Assembly: GCA_024643725.1 (NCBI GenBank)
Contig: JAHEMJ010000008.1
Span: 1 to 58,436 of the forward strand
DNA length: 58,436 nt
Direction of reading: 5' to 3'
Source of the DNA: Crocinitomicaceae bacterium
GTDB lineage: Bacteria; Bacteroidota; Bacteroidia; Flavobacteriales_D; Crocinitomicaceae
A model generated the notes under the pieces. The model ran no database searches, was not told where the DNA came from, and saw only the letters and a list, made by a program, of their open reading frames with translations. How positions within the stretch are numbered: the stretch's first letter is position 1; each line of letters starts with the position of its first letter. Positions 1 to 8,362 of the stretch are shown in pieces. The position numbers and the translations under genes were made by a program.

Positions 1-95
1 GTACTTCTGCGAAATACCAAAAGAGAGTCAACAAAGCGATCAAACGTGCTCGTCACCTTGCGATCCTTCCATACGTTGGTGATATGTTGAAATAA
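1..95 (+). CDS. rpsR: 30S ribosomal protein S18, C-terminal end (partial)
   Basis: The window opens inside a frame whose last 30 codons read TSAKYQKRVNKAIKRARHLA and then ILPYVGDMLK before TAA. This is the conserved C-terminus of ribosomal protein S18, a small-subunit protein that binds 16S rRNA next to S6. The start lies outside the window. rplI follows after 30 nt on the same strand, the usual rpsF-rpsR-rplI order, so the two are very probably co-transcribed and share the terminator after rplI. Confidence 0.93.
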   Translation, partial: TSAKYQKRVNKAIKRARHLAILPYVGDMLK

Positions 96-125
96 TCATT
101 TGTTGAACAGAAAAACTGAAAAGTC

Positions 126-572
126 ATGGAAATTATCTTAAAGAAAAACGTTGATAAATTAGGATACGCGAACGAAATCGTTACCGTAAAACCTGGATAT
201 GGTCGTAACTTCTTGATTCCTCAAGGATACGCGATCCTAGCTACAGCTAGCGCAAAGAAAGCACACACAGAGATTATGCGTCAAAAATCTCACAAAGAAT
301 CTAAAATGTTGGCTGAAGCTCAAGAATTGGCAGCTAAAATCGCAGATTTAACCATCACAATCGCTACGAAAGCAGGTGAAAATGGTAAAATCTTTGGTTC
401 TGTTAATACCGTTCAATTGGCTGATGCATTACGTGCCTTAGGATTCGATATCGATCGTAAATCATTGAAAATTAAAGATGAGCCTATCCGCGAGATTGGT
501 ACTTACGAAGTAGAAGCGAACCTTTACAAAGGTGTGAAACAAGCATTCAAATTCGAAGTGGTAAGCGAATAA
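126..572 (+). CDS. rplI: 50S ribosomal protein L9
   Basis: L9 binds 23S rRNA with its N-terminal domain and reaches away from the ribosome through a long helix, helping to limit frameshifting. The 148-aa product has the full family length. Residues 1-40 carry the L9 signature (LGYANEIVTVKPGYGRNFLI and the following P-Q-G). A charged connecting helix spans about 41-75, and the C-terminal domain begins near GKIFGSVN and ends in KFEVVSE. The start is the ATG at 126, 30 nt after rpsR. A strong intrinsic terminator follows 22 nt after the stop, closing the ribosomal operon. Confidence 0.97.
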   Translation: MEIILKKNVDKLGYANEIVTVKPGYGRNFLIPQGYAILATASAKKAHTEIMRQKSHKESKMLAEAQELAAKIADLTITIATKAGENGKIFGSVNTVQLADALRALGFDIDRKSLKIKDEPIREIGTYEVEANLYKGVKQAFKFEVVSE

Positions 573-594
573 GCTGAAACACTGAATCATATTC

Positions 595-628
595 AAAACT
601 CCTTCCATTTGGAAGGAGTTTTTTTTTT
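595..628 (+). terminator. Rho-independent terminator after rplI
   Basis: A 12-bp stem (AAAACTCCTTCC, loop ATTT, GGAAGGAGTTTT) is followed directly by a T run to 628. It separates the ribosomal operon from cysC. Confidence 0.9.
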
Positions 629-684
629 GCCTTCATTTCGCTAGGACCTAGAAAAAAACTAACTTTATTCCTGCACACTTGGAC

Positions 685-1209
685 ATGGAAAAAGCATACG
701 TTTATTGGTTTTTTGGATTATCCGGATCGGGTAAGTCCACCTTGGCGGATGCCCTTGCGCTGCGATTGAAATCCCTAGGTGAACAGGTGTTGCGTTTGGA
801 TGGCGATCAAATGCGTGCTGGAATCAATAAAGACTTGGGATTTTCAAGCCAAGATCGATTGGAAAACGTGCGTCGCGCCGCAGAAATAGCAAAATTGTCA
901 TTGGAACAAGGAATTTCTGTCGTGGCATCTTTCATTTCTCCCGAGGATATACACCGTAGGAAAGTGAAAGAAGTCCTTGGAGCTAAGGTCCATTTGATTT
1001 TTGTGGATGCGTCAATAGAAACGTGCAAACTGCGCGACGTTAAAGGTTTGTATCAACAGCAAGCGCAGGGAAATATCTCTTCTTTTACGGGTGTTTCGGC
1101 TCCTTTTGAAAAACCAATGGATGCATCCATGCGTATTTCAACAGAGGAAAGTTCTGTGGAAGCATGCATCGATCAGATTATGAAACAATGGAAGGAACAG
1201 AACGCATGA
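685..1209 (+). CDS. cysC: Adenylylsulfate kinase (APS kinase)
   Basis: CysC phosphorylates the 3'-hydroxyl of adenosine 5'-phosphosulfate with ATP to give PAPS. The P-loop GLSGSGKST is at residues 11-19. LDGDQMR and NKDLGFSSQDRLENVRR form the APS-binding region, FISPEDIHRRKVKE is the conserved helix after strand 3, and DVKGLYQQQAQG matches the lid motif DPKGLYKKAR. At 174 aa it is a short stand-alone kinase. The frame could open at a TTG (679), but the ATG at 685 fits the family N-terminus better. Its TGA overlaps the cysD ATG (ATGA), so cysC, cysD and cysN form a translationally coupled operon that makes PAPS. Confidence 0.93.
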   Translation: MEKAYVYWFFGLSGSGKSTLADALALRLKSLGEQVLRLDGDQMRAGINKDLGFSSQDRLENVRRAAEIAKLSLEQGISVVASFISPEDIHRRKVKEVLGAKVHLIFVDASIETCKLRDVKGLYQQQAQGNISSFTGVSAPFEKPMDASMRISTEESSVEACIDQIMKQWKEQNA

Positions 1210-2108
1210 AATACCGGTTAGATTATTTGCAAGAATTGGAAGCGGAGGCAGTATACGTCATACGTGAAGTCTTTGCGCAATTTCAACATCCATGCATTTT
1301 ATTTTCTGGGGGAAAAGACTCGATTGTTTTAACGCATTTAGCGGCAAAAGCCTTCGCGCCTGGACCTCTACCGTTCGCTTTATTGCATATCGATACAGGA
1401 CATAATTTTCAAGAAACCTTGGACTTTCGAGATGCGTTAGCTGAACGAATGAATGTTCGTTTAGTTGTTGGGTACGTCAGCGATTCAATCGCTCGTCAAA
1501 CCGTGACAGAGGAATCTGGTCCAAATGCCAATCGCAATCGTGCTCAGTCAATCACCTTGTTGGAAAGCATGGAATACCATGGCTTTGATGCCGCAATGGG
1601 TGGTGGACGAAGAGATGAAGAGAAGGCGCGTGCAAAGGAACGTTTTTTTTCACACCGCGATGCATTCGGACAATGGGATCCAAAAAATCAGGGCCCAGAA
1701 ATCTGGAATTTGTACAATGGACGCAAAAATGAAGGTGAACAATTCCGCGTTTTCCCAATTAGTAATTGGACGGAATTGGATGTGTGGGAATACATTCGGC
1801 AAGAACAAATTCCATTGCCAAGTTTATACTTTTCACATGTTCGAAACTGTGTCAAACGCAAGGGAAGCATCTTGGCGGATTCACCTTATTTAATACCTCA
1901 TCCGCAGGACGAAAAAGTGGAGCTGAACGTGAGATTTCGAACAATTGGCGACATGACTATTAGTGGCGCATTGGAATCTAGTGCCTCCACTGTAGCGGAA
2001 ATCATTGCGGAATTAAAAGAAATGAATCAATCGGAACGTGGCGGAAGAGCGGATGACTTTCGTTCGGAATCGTCCATGGAGGACCGTAAAAAAGAAGGGT
2101 ATTTCTGA
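1206..2108 (+). CDS. cysD: Sulfate adenylyltransferase subunit 2 (CysD)
   Basis: CysD is the catalytic subunit of bacterial ATP sulfurylase. It joins sulfate to ATP to form APS and pyrophosphate, driven by GTP hydrolysis on CysN. The 300-aa product has the PP-loop SGGKDS at 34-39, the conserved GGGRRDEEKARAKERFFS stretch near 150, and the diagnostic C-terminus RGGRADDFRSESSMEDRKKE followed by GYF. The start at 1206 sits in the ATGA overlap with cysC; an upstream in-frame ATG at 1164 lies inside cysC and would add 14 non-family residues. The stop and the cysN start overlap as TGATG. Confidence 0.96.
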   Translation: MKYRLDYLQELEAEAVYVIREVFAQFQHPCILFSGGKDSIVLTHLAAKAFAPGPLPFALLHIDTGHNFQETLDFRDALAERMNVRLVVGYVSDSIARQTVTEESGPNANRNRAQSITLLESMEYHGFDAAMGGGRRDEEKARAKERFFSHRDAFGQWDPKNQGPEIWNLYNGRKNEGEQFRVFPISNWTELDVWEYIRQEQIPLPSLYFSHVRNCVKRKGSILADSPYLIPHPQDEKVELNVRFRTIGDMTISGALESSASTVAEIIAELKEMNQSERGGRADDFRSESSMEDRKKEGYF

Positions 2109-3361
2109 TGAATAACACCAAGGATATATTGCGATTTACAACCGCCGGTAGTGTGGACGATGGGAAAAGCACCTTGATTGGACGCCTTTTGTTTGATAGT
2201 AAGCAAATTACACAAGATCAATTGGAAATTGTGCAGCGTATCAGCGAACGCAAGGGAATGAAGGAAATCGACTTATCATTGTTTACCGACGGTTTGAAAG
2301 ATGAACGTGCACAAGGGATTACCATTGATGTTGCCTACCGTTATTTTCAAACGGAAAAACGGAAATTCATCATCGCAGACACCCCTGGACATTTGCAATA
2401 CACGCGTAATATGGTCACAGGAGCATCCACCGCGAATGCCGCCTTGATTCTCATAGATGCGCGAAAAGGTGTTATTGAACAAACAAAACGGCATAGTTTC
2501 ATTGCTTCTTTGTTACACATTCAGCATTTGATTGTGTGCGTGAATAAAATGGATTTGGTTTCCTACGACCAAAGCCAATTTGAGCAAATTGTTGCCTCTT
2601 TTCGGGATTTTGCAGCCAAATTGGACATCGTGGATGTGCAGTTTATTCCCGTTTCGGCCTTAAATGGTGACAATGTTGTTGATCGTTCTCAACACATGTC
2701 TTGGTATCAAGGATCCACCTTATTGCATACCTTGGAAAATCTATCCGTCGCGAATGACATCAACCAAATTGATTTGCGTTTTCCTATTCAGCACGCCATT
2801 CGAGTGGACGATGAACAGTTAAAAGATTACCGAGCGTATGCCGGACAAATTGCCAGTGGAATTATTCGAGTAGGGGATGAGGTGCTCGTTTTGCCGAGTC
2901 AAATGCAATCAAAGGTAACGTCCATTCAAGGTATGAGCGGACAAGTGACGGAAGCGTGTGCGCCTCAGTCGGTTTCCATCGAGTTGAGCGATGAATTAGA
3001 TATTGCACGAGGGGATATGTTCGTGAAACCCATGAATCAAGCGGAATCCATGGCGCAGTTTTCAGCGATGCTGTGTTGGATGAGTGCGAAACCTTTTGTC
3101 CCAGCGAAGAAATATGTGATACGTCACACAACACGCGAGGCGAAGATGATGATTAAATCGATTCAATATGTGTATGATTTGAATGCCTTAAAACGCATGG
3201 AAGGAGTAGGTGAATTGAAAATGAACGACATTGCGCGCGTAGACGTGCAGTTGTCTTCACCCATTTTCGTGGATTCTTTTCGAAAAAACAAAGCAACAGG
3301 CTCGTTTATTGTGATCGATGAACAGTCCAATGAGACTGTGGCAGCAGGAATGATTTTTTAA
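2108..3361 (+). CDS. cysN: Sulfate adenylyltransferase subunit 1, GTPase (CysN)
   Basis: CysN is the EF-Tu-like GTPase partner of CysD. Visible GTPase motifs are GSVDDGKST (14-22), DTPGH (91-95) and NKMD (146-149), followed by beta-barrel domains. At 417 aa it is a plain CysN with no fused APS kinase domain, which agrees with the separate cysC upstream. The start overlaps the cysD stop by one base. The gene converges with hldD: its TAA (3359-3361) overlaps the hldD stop (3358-3360 on the other strand), leaving no room for a terminator. No cysH or sulfite reductase gene lies beside the operon. Confidence 0.95.
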   Translation: MNNTKDILRFTTAGSVDDGKSTLIGRLLFDSKQITQDQLEIVQRISERKGMKEIDLSLFTDGLKDERAQGITIDVAYRYFQTEKRKFIIADTPGHLQYTRNMVTGASTANAALILIDARKGVIEQTKRHSFIASLLHIQHLIVCVNKMDLVSYDQSQFEQIVASFRDFAAKLDIVDVQFIPVSALNGDNVVDRSQHMSWYQGSTLLHTLENLSVANDINQIDLRFPIQHAIRVDDEQLKDYRAYAGQIASGIIRVGDEVLVLPSQMQSKVTSIQGMSGQVTEACAPQSVSIELSDELDIARGDMFVKPMNQAESMAQFSAMLCWMSAKPFVPAKKYVIRHTTREAKMMIKSIQYVYDLNALKRMEGVGELKMNDIARVDVQLSSPIFVDSFRKNKATGSFIVIDEQSNETVAAGMIF

Positions 3362-4314
3362 GCTTTTTCCAAGTAATTCTTCACGTAGTCTGAAATCCCT
3401 TCTTCCAAGGTGTAAAAAGCGTGTGGATAGCCAATGGACAACAACTTCGACATGTTTGCTTCCGTAAAATATTGGTATTTGTCGCGGATGTCAATCGGTG
3501 TATCAATGTATGAAATCGATGGTTCGAGTCCAAGCGCTTGAAAAGTTAAACTGGCCAAATCTAAGAAGGTGCGTGCTTTGCCCGATCCGAGGTTGTAAAT
3601 GCCTGAATGATTTTGGTGATTCATGAGAAATTCGCACACTTTTGCAACATCCTTGACGTAAACGAAATCGCGCAATTGCTCTCCATCTTTGTATTCCGGA
3701 TTGTGTGATCGAAACAATTGCATGTGTCCTTTCTCTTTGATTTGTCGATGTGTGTGAAACACAACACTCGCCATACGTCCTTTGTGGTATTCTTTGGGAC
3801 CGTACACATTAAAGAACTTTAATCCCGCCCAGAAAGGTGGTGTCTCCGTCTGTTGAATGGCCCATTTGTCAAATTCGTTCTTCGAAATTCCGTAAGGATT
3901 CAACGGTTTTAAGTTTGGAATCACGTCATTTGCGTCTTCGTATCCATATTCTCCGAGTCCGTAAGTTGCCGCACTACTTGCGTACACTAAGGGAATGCGA
4001 TTCGCCGTGCAAATCTTCCAGATGGATTTGGTGTAAGTCAGGTTTAACTCATCGAGTAAGTTCAAATCCTTTTCTGTCGTATCTGTGCGAGCTCCTAAGT
4101 GAAAAACAAAATCCACTTGATCGGCATGTGTTTCAAACCAAGGAATAAACGCTGCGCGATCAATTTTTAATTGGAATTTCGTGTGGATCCAATTTTCTTC
4201 TTTCGAAGCAAACGAGAAATCATCCACTAAGATTAAGTCTGTGTGACCTAATCCATTGAGGTGATCTACTAAATAGCTAGCAATGAATCCAGCTGAACCT
4301 GTAACAACAATCAT
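3358..4314 (-). CDS. hldD: ADP-L-glycero-D-manno-heptose-6-epimerase
   Basis: An extended short-chain dehydrogenase/reductase that epimerises C6 of ADP-heptose for the LPS inner core. The Rossmann motif GSAGFIAS begins at residue 6. The family-specific LGARTDTTE lies at 73-81 (E. coli has a GACSDTTE-like form), the catalytic YxxxK is Tyr141/Lys145 (YGISK), and FFNVYGPKEYHKGRMASVV is typical of the heptose epimerases. The 318-aa length is normal. It starts 9 nt after the deoxynucleoside kinase stop and is probably co-transcribed with it. Other nucleotide-sugar epimerases are possible but less likely given GARTDTTE. Confidence 0.88.
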   Translation of the reverse strand: MIVVTGSAGFIASYLVDHLNGLGHTDLILVDDFSFASKEENWIHTKFQLKIDRAAFIPWFETHADQVDFVFHLGARTDTTEKDLNLLDELNLTYTKSIWKICTANRIPLVYASSAATYGLGEYGYEDANDVIPNLKPLNPYGISKNEFDKWAIQQTETPPFWAGLKFFNVYGPKEYHKGRMASVVFHTHRQIKEKGHMQLFRSHNPEYKDGEQLRDFVYVKDVAKVCEFLMNHQNHSGIYNLGSGKARTFLDLASLTFQALGLEPSISYIDTPIDIRDKYQYFTEANMSKLLSIGYPHAFYTLEEGISDYVKNYLEKA

Positions 4315-4323
4315 TGTTGGTGC

Positions 4324-4938
4324 TTAAAATAAACCGTTAATTTCCGCATCAATCGAGTTGATGATTTTCCCTAAATCTTCTTGATTATCAGGGAAACGGT
4401 TGTTGTCGATGTCGATGATCAACACTTTTCCTTTATCGTAGGTAGAAATCCATGCTTCGTAGCGCTCATTCAAACGTTTCAAGTAATCGAGGCGAATGCT
4501 CTCTTCATAATCGCGTCCACGTTGTTGAATTTGATTCACCAATGTTGGAACACTTGCGCGCAAGTAAATCAACAAGTCCGGAGCAGAAACGAATCCATCC
4601 ATTAAGTTGAACAAGGAGAAGTAATTTTCAAAATCACGCGTTGTCATCAATCCCATCGAGTGAAGGTTCGGAGCGAAAATGAAAGCATCCTCGTAAATGG
4701 TGCGGTCTTGAATCACTGTATGTGCCGTTTCTTTGATTTCTTGAATCTGTGTAAAACGACTATTGAGGTAATAAATTTGCAGGTTGAAAGACCAGCGTTG
4801 CATGTCGTGATAGAAATCGTTCAAGTATGGATTTTGGTCCACATCTTCGTAATGCGTTTCCCATCCATAATGTTTTGACAGTAAGTTCGTTAATGTGGTT
4901 TTTCCCGATCCAATGTTTCCTGCGATTGCAACGTGCAT
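4324..4938 (-). CDS. Deoxynucleoside kinase
   Basis: A dNK-family kinase that phosphorylates deoxynucleosides in the salvage of DNA precursors. The P-loop GNIGSGKTT is at residues 7-15, the family's DR motif with a following acidic residue (QDRTIYEDA) is near 77-85, and the lid-like RGRDYEESIR is near 140. The 204-aa length agrees with bacterial dAdo/dGuo kinases. Which base it prefers cannot be told by eye. It lies 9 nt upstream of hldD on the same strand. Confidence 0.88.
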   Translation of the reverse strand: MHVAIAGNIGSGKTTLTNLLSKHYGWETHYEDVDQNPYLNDFYHDMQRWSFNLQIYYLNSRFTQIQEIKETAHTVIQDRTIYEDAFIFAPNLHSMGLMTTRDFENYFSLFNLMDGFVSAPDLLIYLRASVPTLVNQIQQRGRDYEESIRLDYLKRLNERYEAWISTYDKGKVLIIDIDNNRFPDNQEDLGKIINSIDAEINGLF

Positions 4939-5083
4939 AATTTCTTTTTTAGAAACGCTAATTTACGATATTTCCGAGGAAGAAAAAAACGAGAAAGGCT
5001 AGTATTTTATCGAATTCAGGTAATTTTTTAGTCTTTTTGAAGGGAAACAAAATCAGCTTTAAAAAGAATCGTTCGAGATGGAC

Positions 5084-5899
5084 TCATTCGATTTTATTGC
5101 TTTTGTTGATGGTGTAGATGAATAAGGTCCTTCCTTTCTGTATACCGAGGTAATCAGAGTTCAAATAAAATGAACTAATTTGCTCGTTATTTGGGATACT
5201 CCAGTAGGGTGGAGCTTGAGCATGACGAAACGTTCGGGTTTCGACTTTGCCTGTTTTTAAGAGATAAAAAGTGTTATTTCGAATTTGGATTTGTTCGCTC
5301 TTAGGAAGTTCATACGTTTCCACATAATTCAATAAGAAGTCATAACATTTCACTGTTCCCGATTGGAAAAGGACATAAAGCTGATCATGGTATTCAAGCA
5401 TCTGTACGATGCCCGATTCATCTTGAAGACTGTTTTGTACTTGTTGCACTATTTTTTGTTGGTTGAAGTCGACCAGGCAAAGGTTGGATCGAAATTGGTC
5501 GAAAACCCAAATTAAATTCGGACGGTTGGACACACAAATGTGACTCACGTTGGAAAAACCAAGTTCACTCAGGTCTAGCAATTCGCCTTGCTGTGTTAAC
5601 GTGTTGTCCACAATGGCGACAGACTGCTGCAATTCAGAAAACAAGAGTATTTTCATCGCGTTAATGGGAGCAATCGACTGTATATCGCTCAAAGACTTAA
5701 ATGTTTGATTGAATTTCCGGTCTCCTTGAATTGCTTTTTTTAGCACGTTGTTTCCGGAACTTAACAATAAATTTCCTTGTGCATCAATGGTCCAATAACT
5801 AATTTCTACGGGAGACTCAAAGGTTTCAACAAGCGTTAATGGTTTTTCTTGTGAAAACAATTGCCATGGAATCAACAAGAGTAAAACAAGGTATTTCAT
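5084..5899 (-). CDS. Exported protein of unknown function, propeller-like
   Basis: A 271-aa product with a clear signal peptide (MKYLVLLLLIPWQLFSQ, cleavage after about residue 16). The mature part is a series of short strands with phrases such as YWTIDAQGNLLLSSGNN and NLIWVFDQFRSNLCLVDF, as in small beta-propellers, but no named domain was recognised. The start overlaps the GH3-family gene stop as ATGA (5896-5899), so translation is probably coupled to that gene. No catalytic motif is visible. Its role is unknown; the coupling suggests a link to the GH3 enzyme or simply shared expression. Confidence 0.7.
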   Translation of the reverse strand: MKYLVLLLLIPWQLFSQEKPLTLVETFESPVEISYWTIDAQGNLLLSSGNNVLKKAIQGDRKFNQTFKSLSDIQSIAPINAMKILLFSELQQSVAIVDNTLTQQGELLDLSELGFSNVSHICVSNRPNLIWVFDQFRSNLCLVDFNQQKIVQQVQNSLQDESGIVQMLEYHDQLYVLFQSGTVKCYDFLLNYVETYELPKSEQIQIRNNTFYLLKTGKVETRTFRHAQAPPYWSIPNNEQISSFYLNSDYLGIQKGRTLFIYTINKSNKIE

Positions 5900-7407
5900 G
5901 GTTTTAAGTTCAGAATTTCGTTGATTAATTGTGGATCATTCATCAGTCGAGGAACCTTATGTTGTCCACCTAATTTCCCTTTTGTTTTTAACCATGTATG
6001 AAATGTACCAGTTGGGAGAACGGTTAATTTGGGATAACCAATGTTAATGTTGTCCTTTCTCTTCGCATCGTAATCGGCATTTTCTTCTTTTAAAAAGCGA
6101 TCTAGCTCGGATAAAAACCGGGCTTCATCGTCCGGATTTTGCTCAAATTCAATGAGCCAATGGTGTCCCCCCACCACCTCCTCCTGATTGAAATATGGAG
6201 CGGCGGTGTAATCACTAATTTTTGCCTTTGTTTCATTCGCTGCAGCACTGATGGCTTTTTCCGCGTGTTCAATGATCAATTTTTCTCCAAAGGCATTGAT
6301 GAAATGACTTGTTCGTCCAGAAACCTTAAATCGAAAGGGATGCACTTCGGAAAAACGAACGGTGTCCCCAATAATGTAACGCCAAAGTCCTGCAGAGGTG
6401 GAGATCACCATGGCGTAATCTACGTTGGGTTCGACGGAATCCAACGTTAAAACGAATTTAGAATTCAGTCCTTGGAATTGGTCCATGGGAATAAACTCGT
6501 AGAAGACCTGCGAATTTGTTAATAGCAACAATTCCTTCGATTCTAATTGGTCTTGCAAGCCGAAATATCCCTCCGAAGAATTATAAGATTCCACGTAGTT
6601 CATTCCAGGCAGTTGAATGATGTCTTGAAAGGATTTTTGATATGGTTGAAAGGACATTCCTCCGTGAATGTAGAGTTCCAGGTTGGGCCAGACTTCTCCA
6701 ATGTTCTGTTTTCCTGATTTTTCGAGTACTTTTTTCAATAAAAGCAAGGTCCAGCTTGGAATTCCAGCAATGATGCAAATGTTTTCCTCCAACACGGATT
6801 CCGCCATGCGTTCCAATTTTTCTTCCCAATTCTCCAACAAGGCAATGTCCTTTTTCGGAGTTCGACGAAGTTCGGTCCACAAGGGAAGATGATCGATGAT
6901 AATTGCGGATAAATCGCCAATGAATATTCCTTGGTCTGATTTATCAATTTTCCCACTTCCGCCAATGATGAGATGCTTGGCATTATAGAGTTTTCGCTTC
7001 GGATGATTGTGGTAATATTGCGCCAACAAATCCTTTCCACCTGCATAGTGATTTTCGATCAATGATTCTTTGGTAATCGGGAGAATCTTGATGCGATCGG
7101 CTGTCGTTCCGGATGATTTGGCAAACCAATTGGTTTTACCTGGCCACAGTTTGGATTCTTGTCCAGTAATCGATTCATCAATAAAGAGCTTTAACGAACC
7201 GTAATCGCTCAGTGGAATTTTTTGCTGAAAGTCAGTGATCTTGTCTGTTTCACGCATACCAAATTTTTGTCCATAAAGCGTTTTACAACCTTGTTGGACC
7301 AAGAATTCAAAGGTACGAAGTTGATTCTGAATTGGATTTTGGCGGTAATCATGAATACGCGCCATACGTCTTCCAATCAACCAAGAAAAAACAGAGTTGA
7401 AAGGCAT
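5896..7407 (-). CDS. GH3-family acyl-adenylating ligase
   Basis: A 503-aa member of the GH3 auxin-responsive promoter family, which belongs to the ANL adenylate-forming superfamily. Plant members join carboxylic acids to amino acids through an acyl-adenylate. Motifs seen are the ATP-binding SSGTT (98-102), YNSSEGYFG (275-283) and WRYIIGDTVRF (342-352); the last two correspond to adenylate-binding motifs 2 and 3. The C-terminal domain ends in GQHKVPRLMND, also typical. Bacterial substrates are mostly unknown. The next gene overlaps it by 4 nt, and the upstream neighbour is the 32-aa membrane peptide gene. Confidence 0.85.
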   Translation of the reverse strand: MPFNSVFSWLIGRRMARIHDYRQNPIQNQLRTFEFLVQQGCKTLYGQKFGMRETDKITDFQQKIPLSDYGSLKLFIDESITGQESKLWPGKTNWFAKSSGTTADRIKILPITKESLIENHYAGGKDLLAQYYHNHPKRKLYNAKHLIIGGSGKIDKSDQGIFIGDLSAIIIDHLPLWTELRRTPKKDIALLENWEEKLERMAESVLEENICIIAGIPSWTLLLLKKVLEKSGKQNIGEVWPNLELYIHGGMSFQPYQKSFQDIIQLPGMNYVESYNSSEGYFGLQDQLESKELLLLTNSQVFYEFIPMDQFQGLNSKFVLTLDSVEPNVDYAMVISTSAGLWRYIIGDTVRFSEVHPFRFKVSGRTSHFINAFGEKLIIEHAEKAISAAANETKAKISDYTAAPYFNQEEVVGGHHWLIEFEQNPDDEARFLSELDRFLKEENADYDAKRKDNINIGYPKLTVLPTGTFHTWLKTKGKLGGQHKVPRLMNDPQLINEILNLKP

Positions 7408-7444
7408 AATTCAACTGAATTGATGAATGGAAAACGCGTTGATT

Positions 7445-7543
7445 TTATCCCCAAATAAGGACAGAAATCAGGATAGATAAAGCAATAATCGTATAAATTG
7501 TTCCTACTGCTGCAGTCGACCCTTCAAAGAAATTATCTGACAT
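7445..7543 (-). CDS. Small membrane peptide, 32 aa (short ORF)
   Basis: Read directly from the minus strand: an ATG at 7543 opens 32 codons (MSDNFFEGSTAAVGTIYTII then ALSILISVLIWG) ending at TAA 7445. A short polar N-terminus is followed by one clear hydrophobic helix of about 19 residues, the usual layout of small single-pass membrane peptides. It lies alone in the 243-nt space between the BI-1 gene and the GH3 gene, after the BI-1 terminator, and has its own TATTTTTG -7-like element 20 nt upstream of the ATG. No family was recognised. The codons look ordinary for this genome. Conservation has not been tested. Confidence 0.5.
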   Translation of the reverse strand: MSDNFFEGSTAAVGTIYTIIALSILISVLIWG

Positions 7544-7562
7544 AATGTTTTATTTTAGAATT

Positions 7563-7570
7563 CAAAAATA
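7563..7570 (-). promoter_or_regulatory. Possible -7 element for the 32-aa ORF
   Basis: On the minus strand this reads TATTTTTG, matching the Bacteroidota -7 consensus TAnnTTTG, 19 nt before the ATG. No good -33 TTTG is seen, so support is moderate to weak. Confidence 0.35.
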
Positions 7571-7602
7571 GGAATTGTTTTGTTTATACTGTGCTGTTCT
7601 CT

Positions 7603-7630
7603 CAAAAAAAAAGCCCTAAAAAGGGCTTTT
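7603..7630 (-). terminator. Terminator after the BI-1 operon
   Basis: On the minus strand AAAAGCCCT, loop TTTT, AGGGCTTTT is followed by more T. It lies 21 nt after the BI-1 stop and ends the mtaB-queD-folE-BI-1 transcript. Confidence 0.88.
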
Positions 7631-7650
7631 CACACATATTTCATCATTTA

Positions 7651-8361
7651 TTAATCTCTACTACCGAAAAGGCGAAGCAAGGTCAAGAATAAATTGATAA
7701 ATGTAATGTAAAGCGAAAGTCCACCAAACAAGGCCATTTTGTTGCGTTGTTCAGCATCCATTTCTGCATTGTAAGCTAGTTCTTTTAACATTTGCATTTT
7801 GTAGGCTACAAGTCCTGTAAAGACAAATACACCAATGTAAGTAATCATTTTGTCCATGCCAGAACTATGCATGAACATATTGATGATGCTTGCTATGATG
7901 ATTCCGCCTAACGCCATGTACAAGAGGCTTCCGAATTTCGTTAAATCCGTTTTTGTGGTGTATCCAAGAACCGCCATGATGCCAAAAGATCCGGATGCAG
8001 CAAAGAATGTAAGCGCTATGGATCCCATGGAGTATAACATGAAGATGAAGGATAAACTGAGTCCCATTAAAATGGAATAAACAATGAACAGCAATAGAAT
8101 CGTTCGCATCGACATGCGTTCAAGCCCCATACTCATGGCGAAAACCACGACGATTGGAGAGAACATCACCACGTAAAATAGTGGAGAAACACCCGTTTCT
8201 GTCAAGAATAAAGTCGCGATGTACGCTGGATTCGTTCCAACCGTGTAAGCGAGAATTCCTGAAATACTTAATGCAGCGAACATATACGTGTAGACGCTGC
8301 GGATAAAATCTCTGGCGACATCTGTAGAAACAGATCGGTCATTGTTTAAAAAGTCATTCAT
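7651..8361 (-). CDS. Bax inhibitor-1 / YccA family membrane protein
   Basis: A 236-aa polytopic membrane protein with about seven hydrophobic segments. It has the family-type first segment (FIRSVYTYMFAALSISGILAY), the charged stretch GYTTKTDLTKFGSLLYMALG and the C-terminal LFGGLSLYITFINLFLTLLR. BI-1/TMBIM proteins act as pH-sensitive calcium leak channels in the inner membrane where studied. It starts 1 nt after the folE stop, so it is the last gene of the mtaB-queD-folE operon and is followed by a terminator. The functional link to the pterin genes is unclear. Confidence 0.92.
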   Translation of the reverse strand: MNDFLNNDRSVSTDVARDFIRSVYTYMFAALSISGILAYTVGTNPAYIATLFLTETGVSPLFYVVMFSPIVVVFAMSMGLERMSMRTILLLFIVYSILMGLSLSFIFMLYSMGSIALTFFAASGSFGIMAVLGYTTKTDLTKFGSLLYMALGGIIIASIINMFMHSSGMDKMITYIGVFVFTGLVAYKMQMLKELAYNAEMDAEQRNKMALFGGLSLYITFINLFLTLLRLFGSRD

Positions 8362-8362
8362 A

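Noticed and set aside
1525..1893. A 122-codon plus-strand frame inside cysD
   Set aside because: The cysD frame is conserved throughout this part; the alternative frame has no recognisable protein features.
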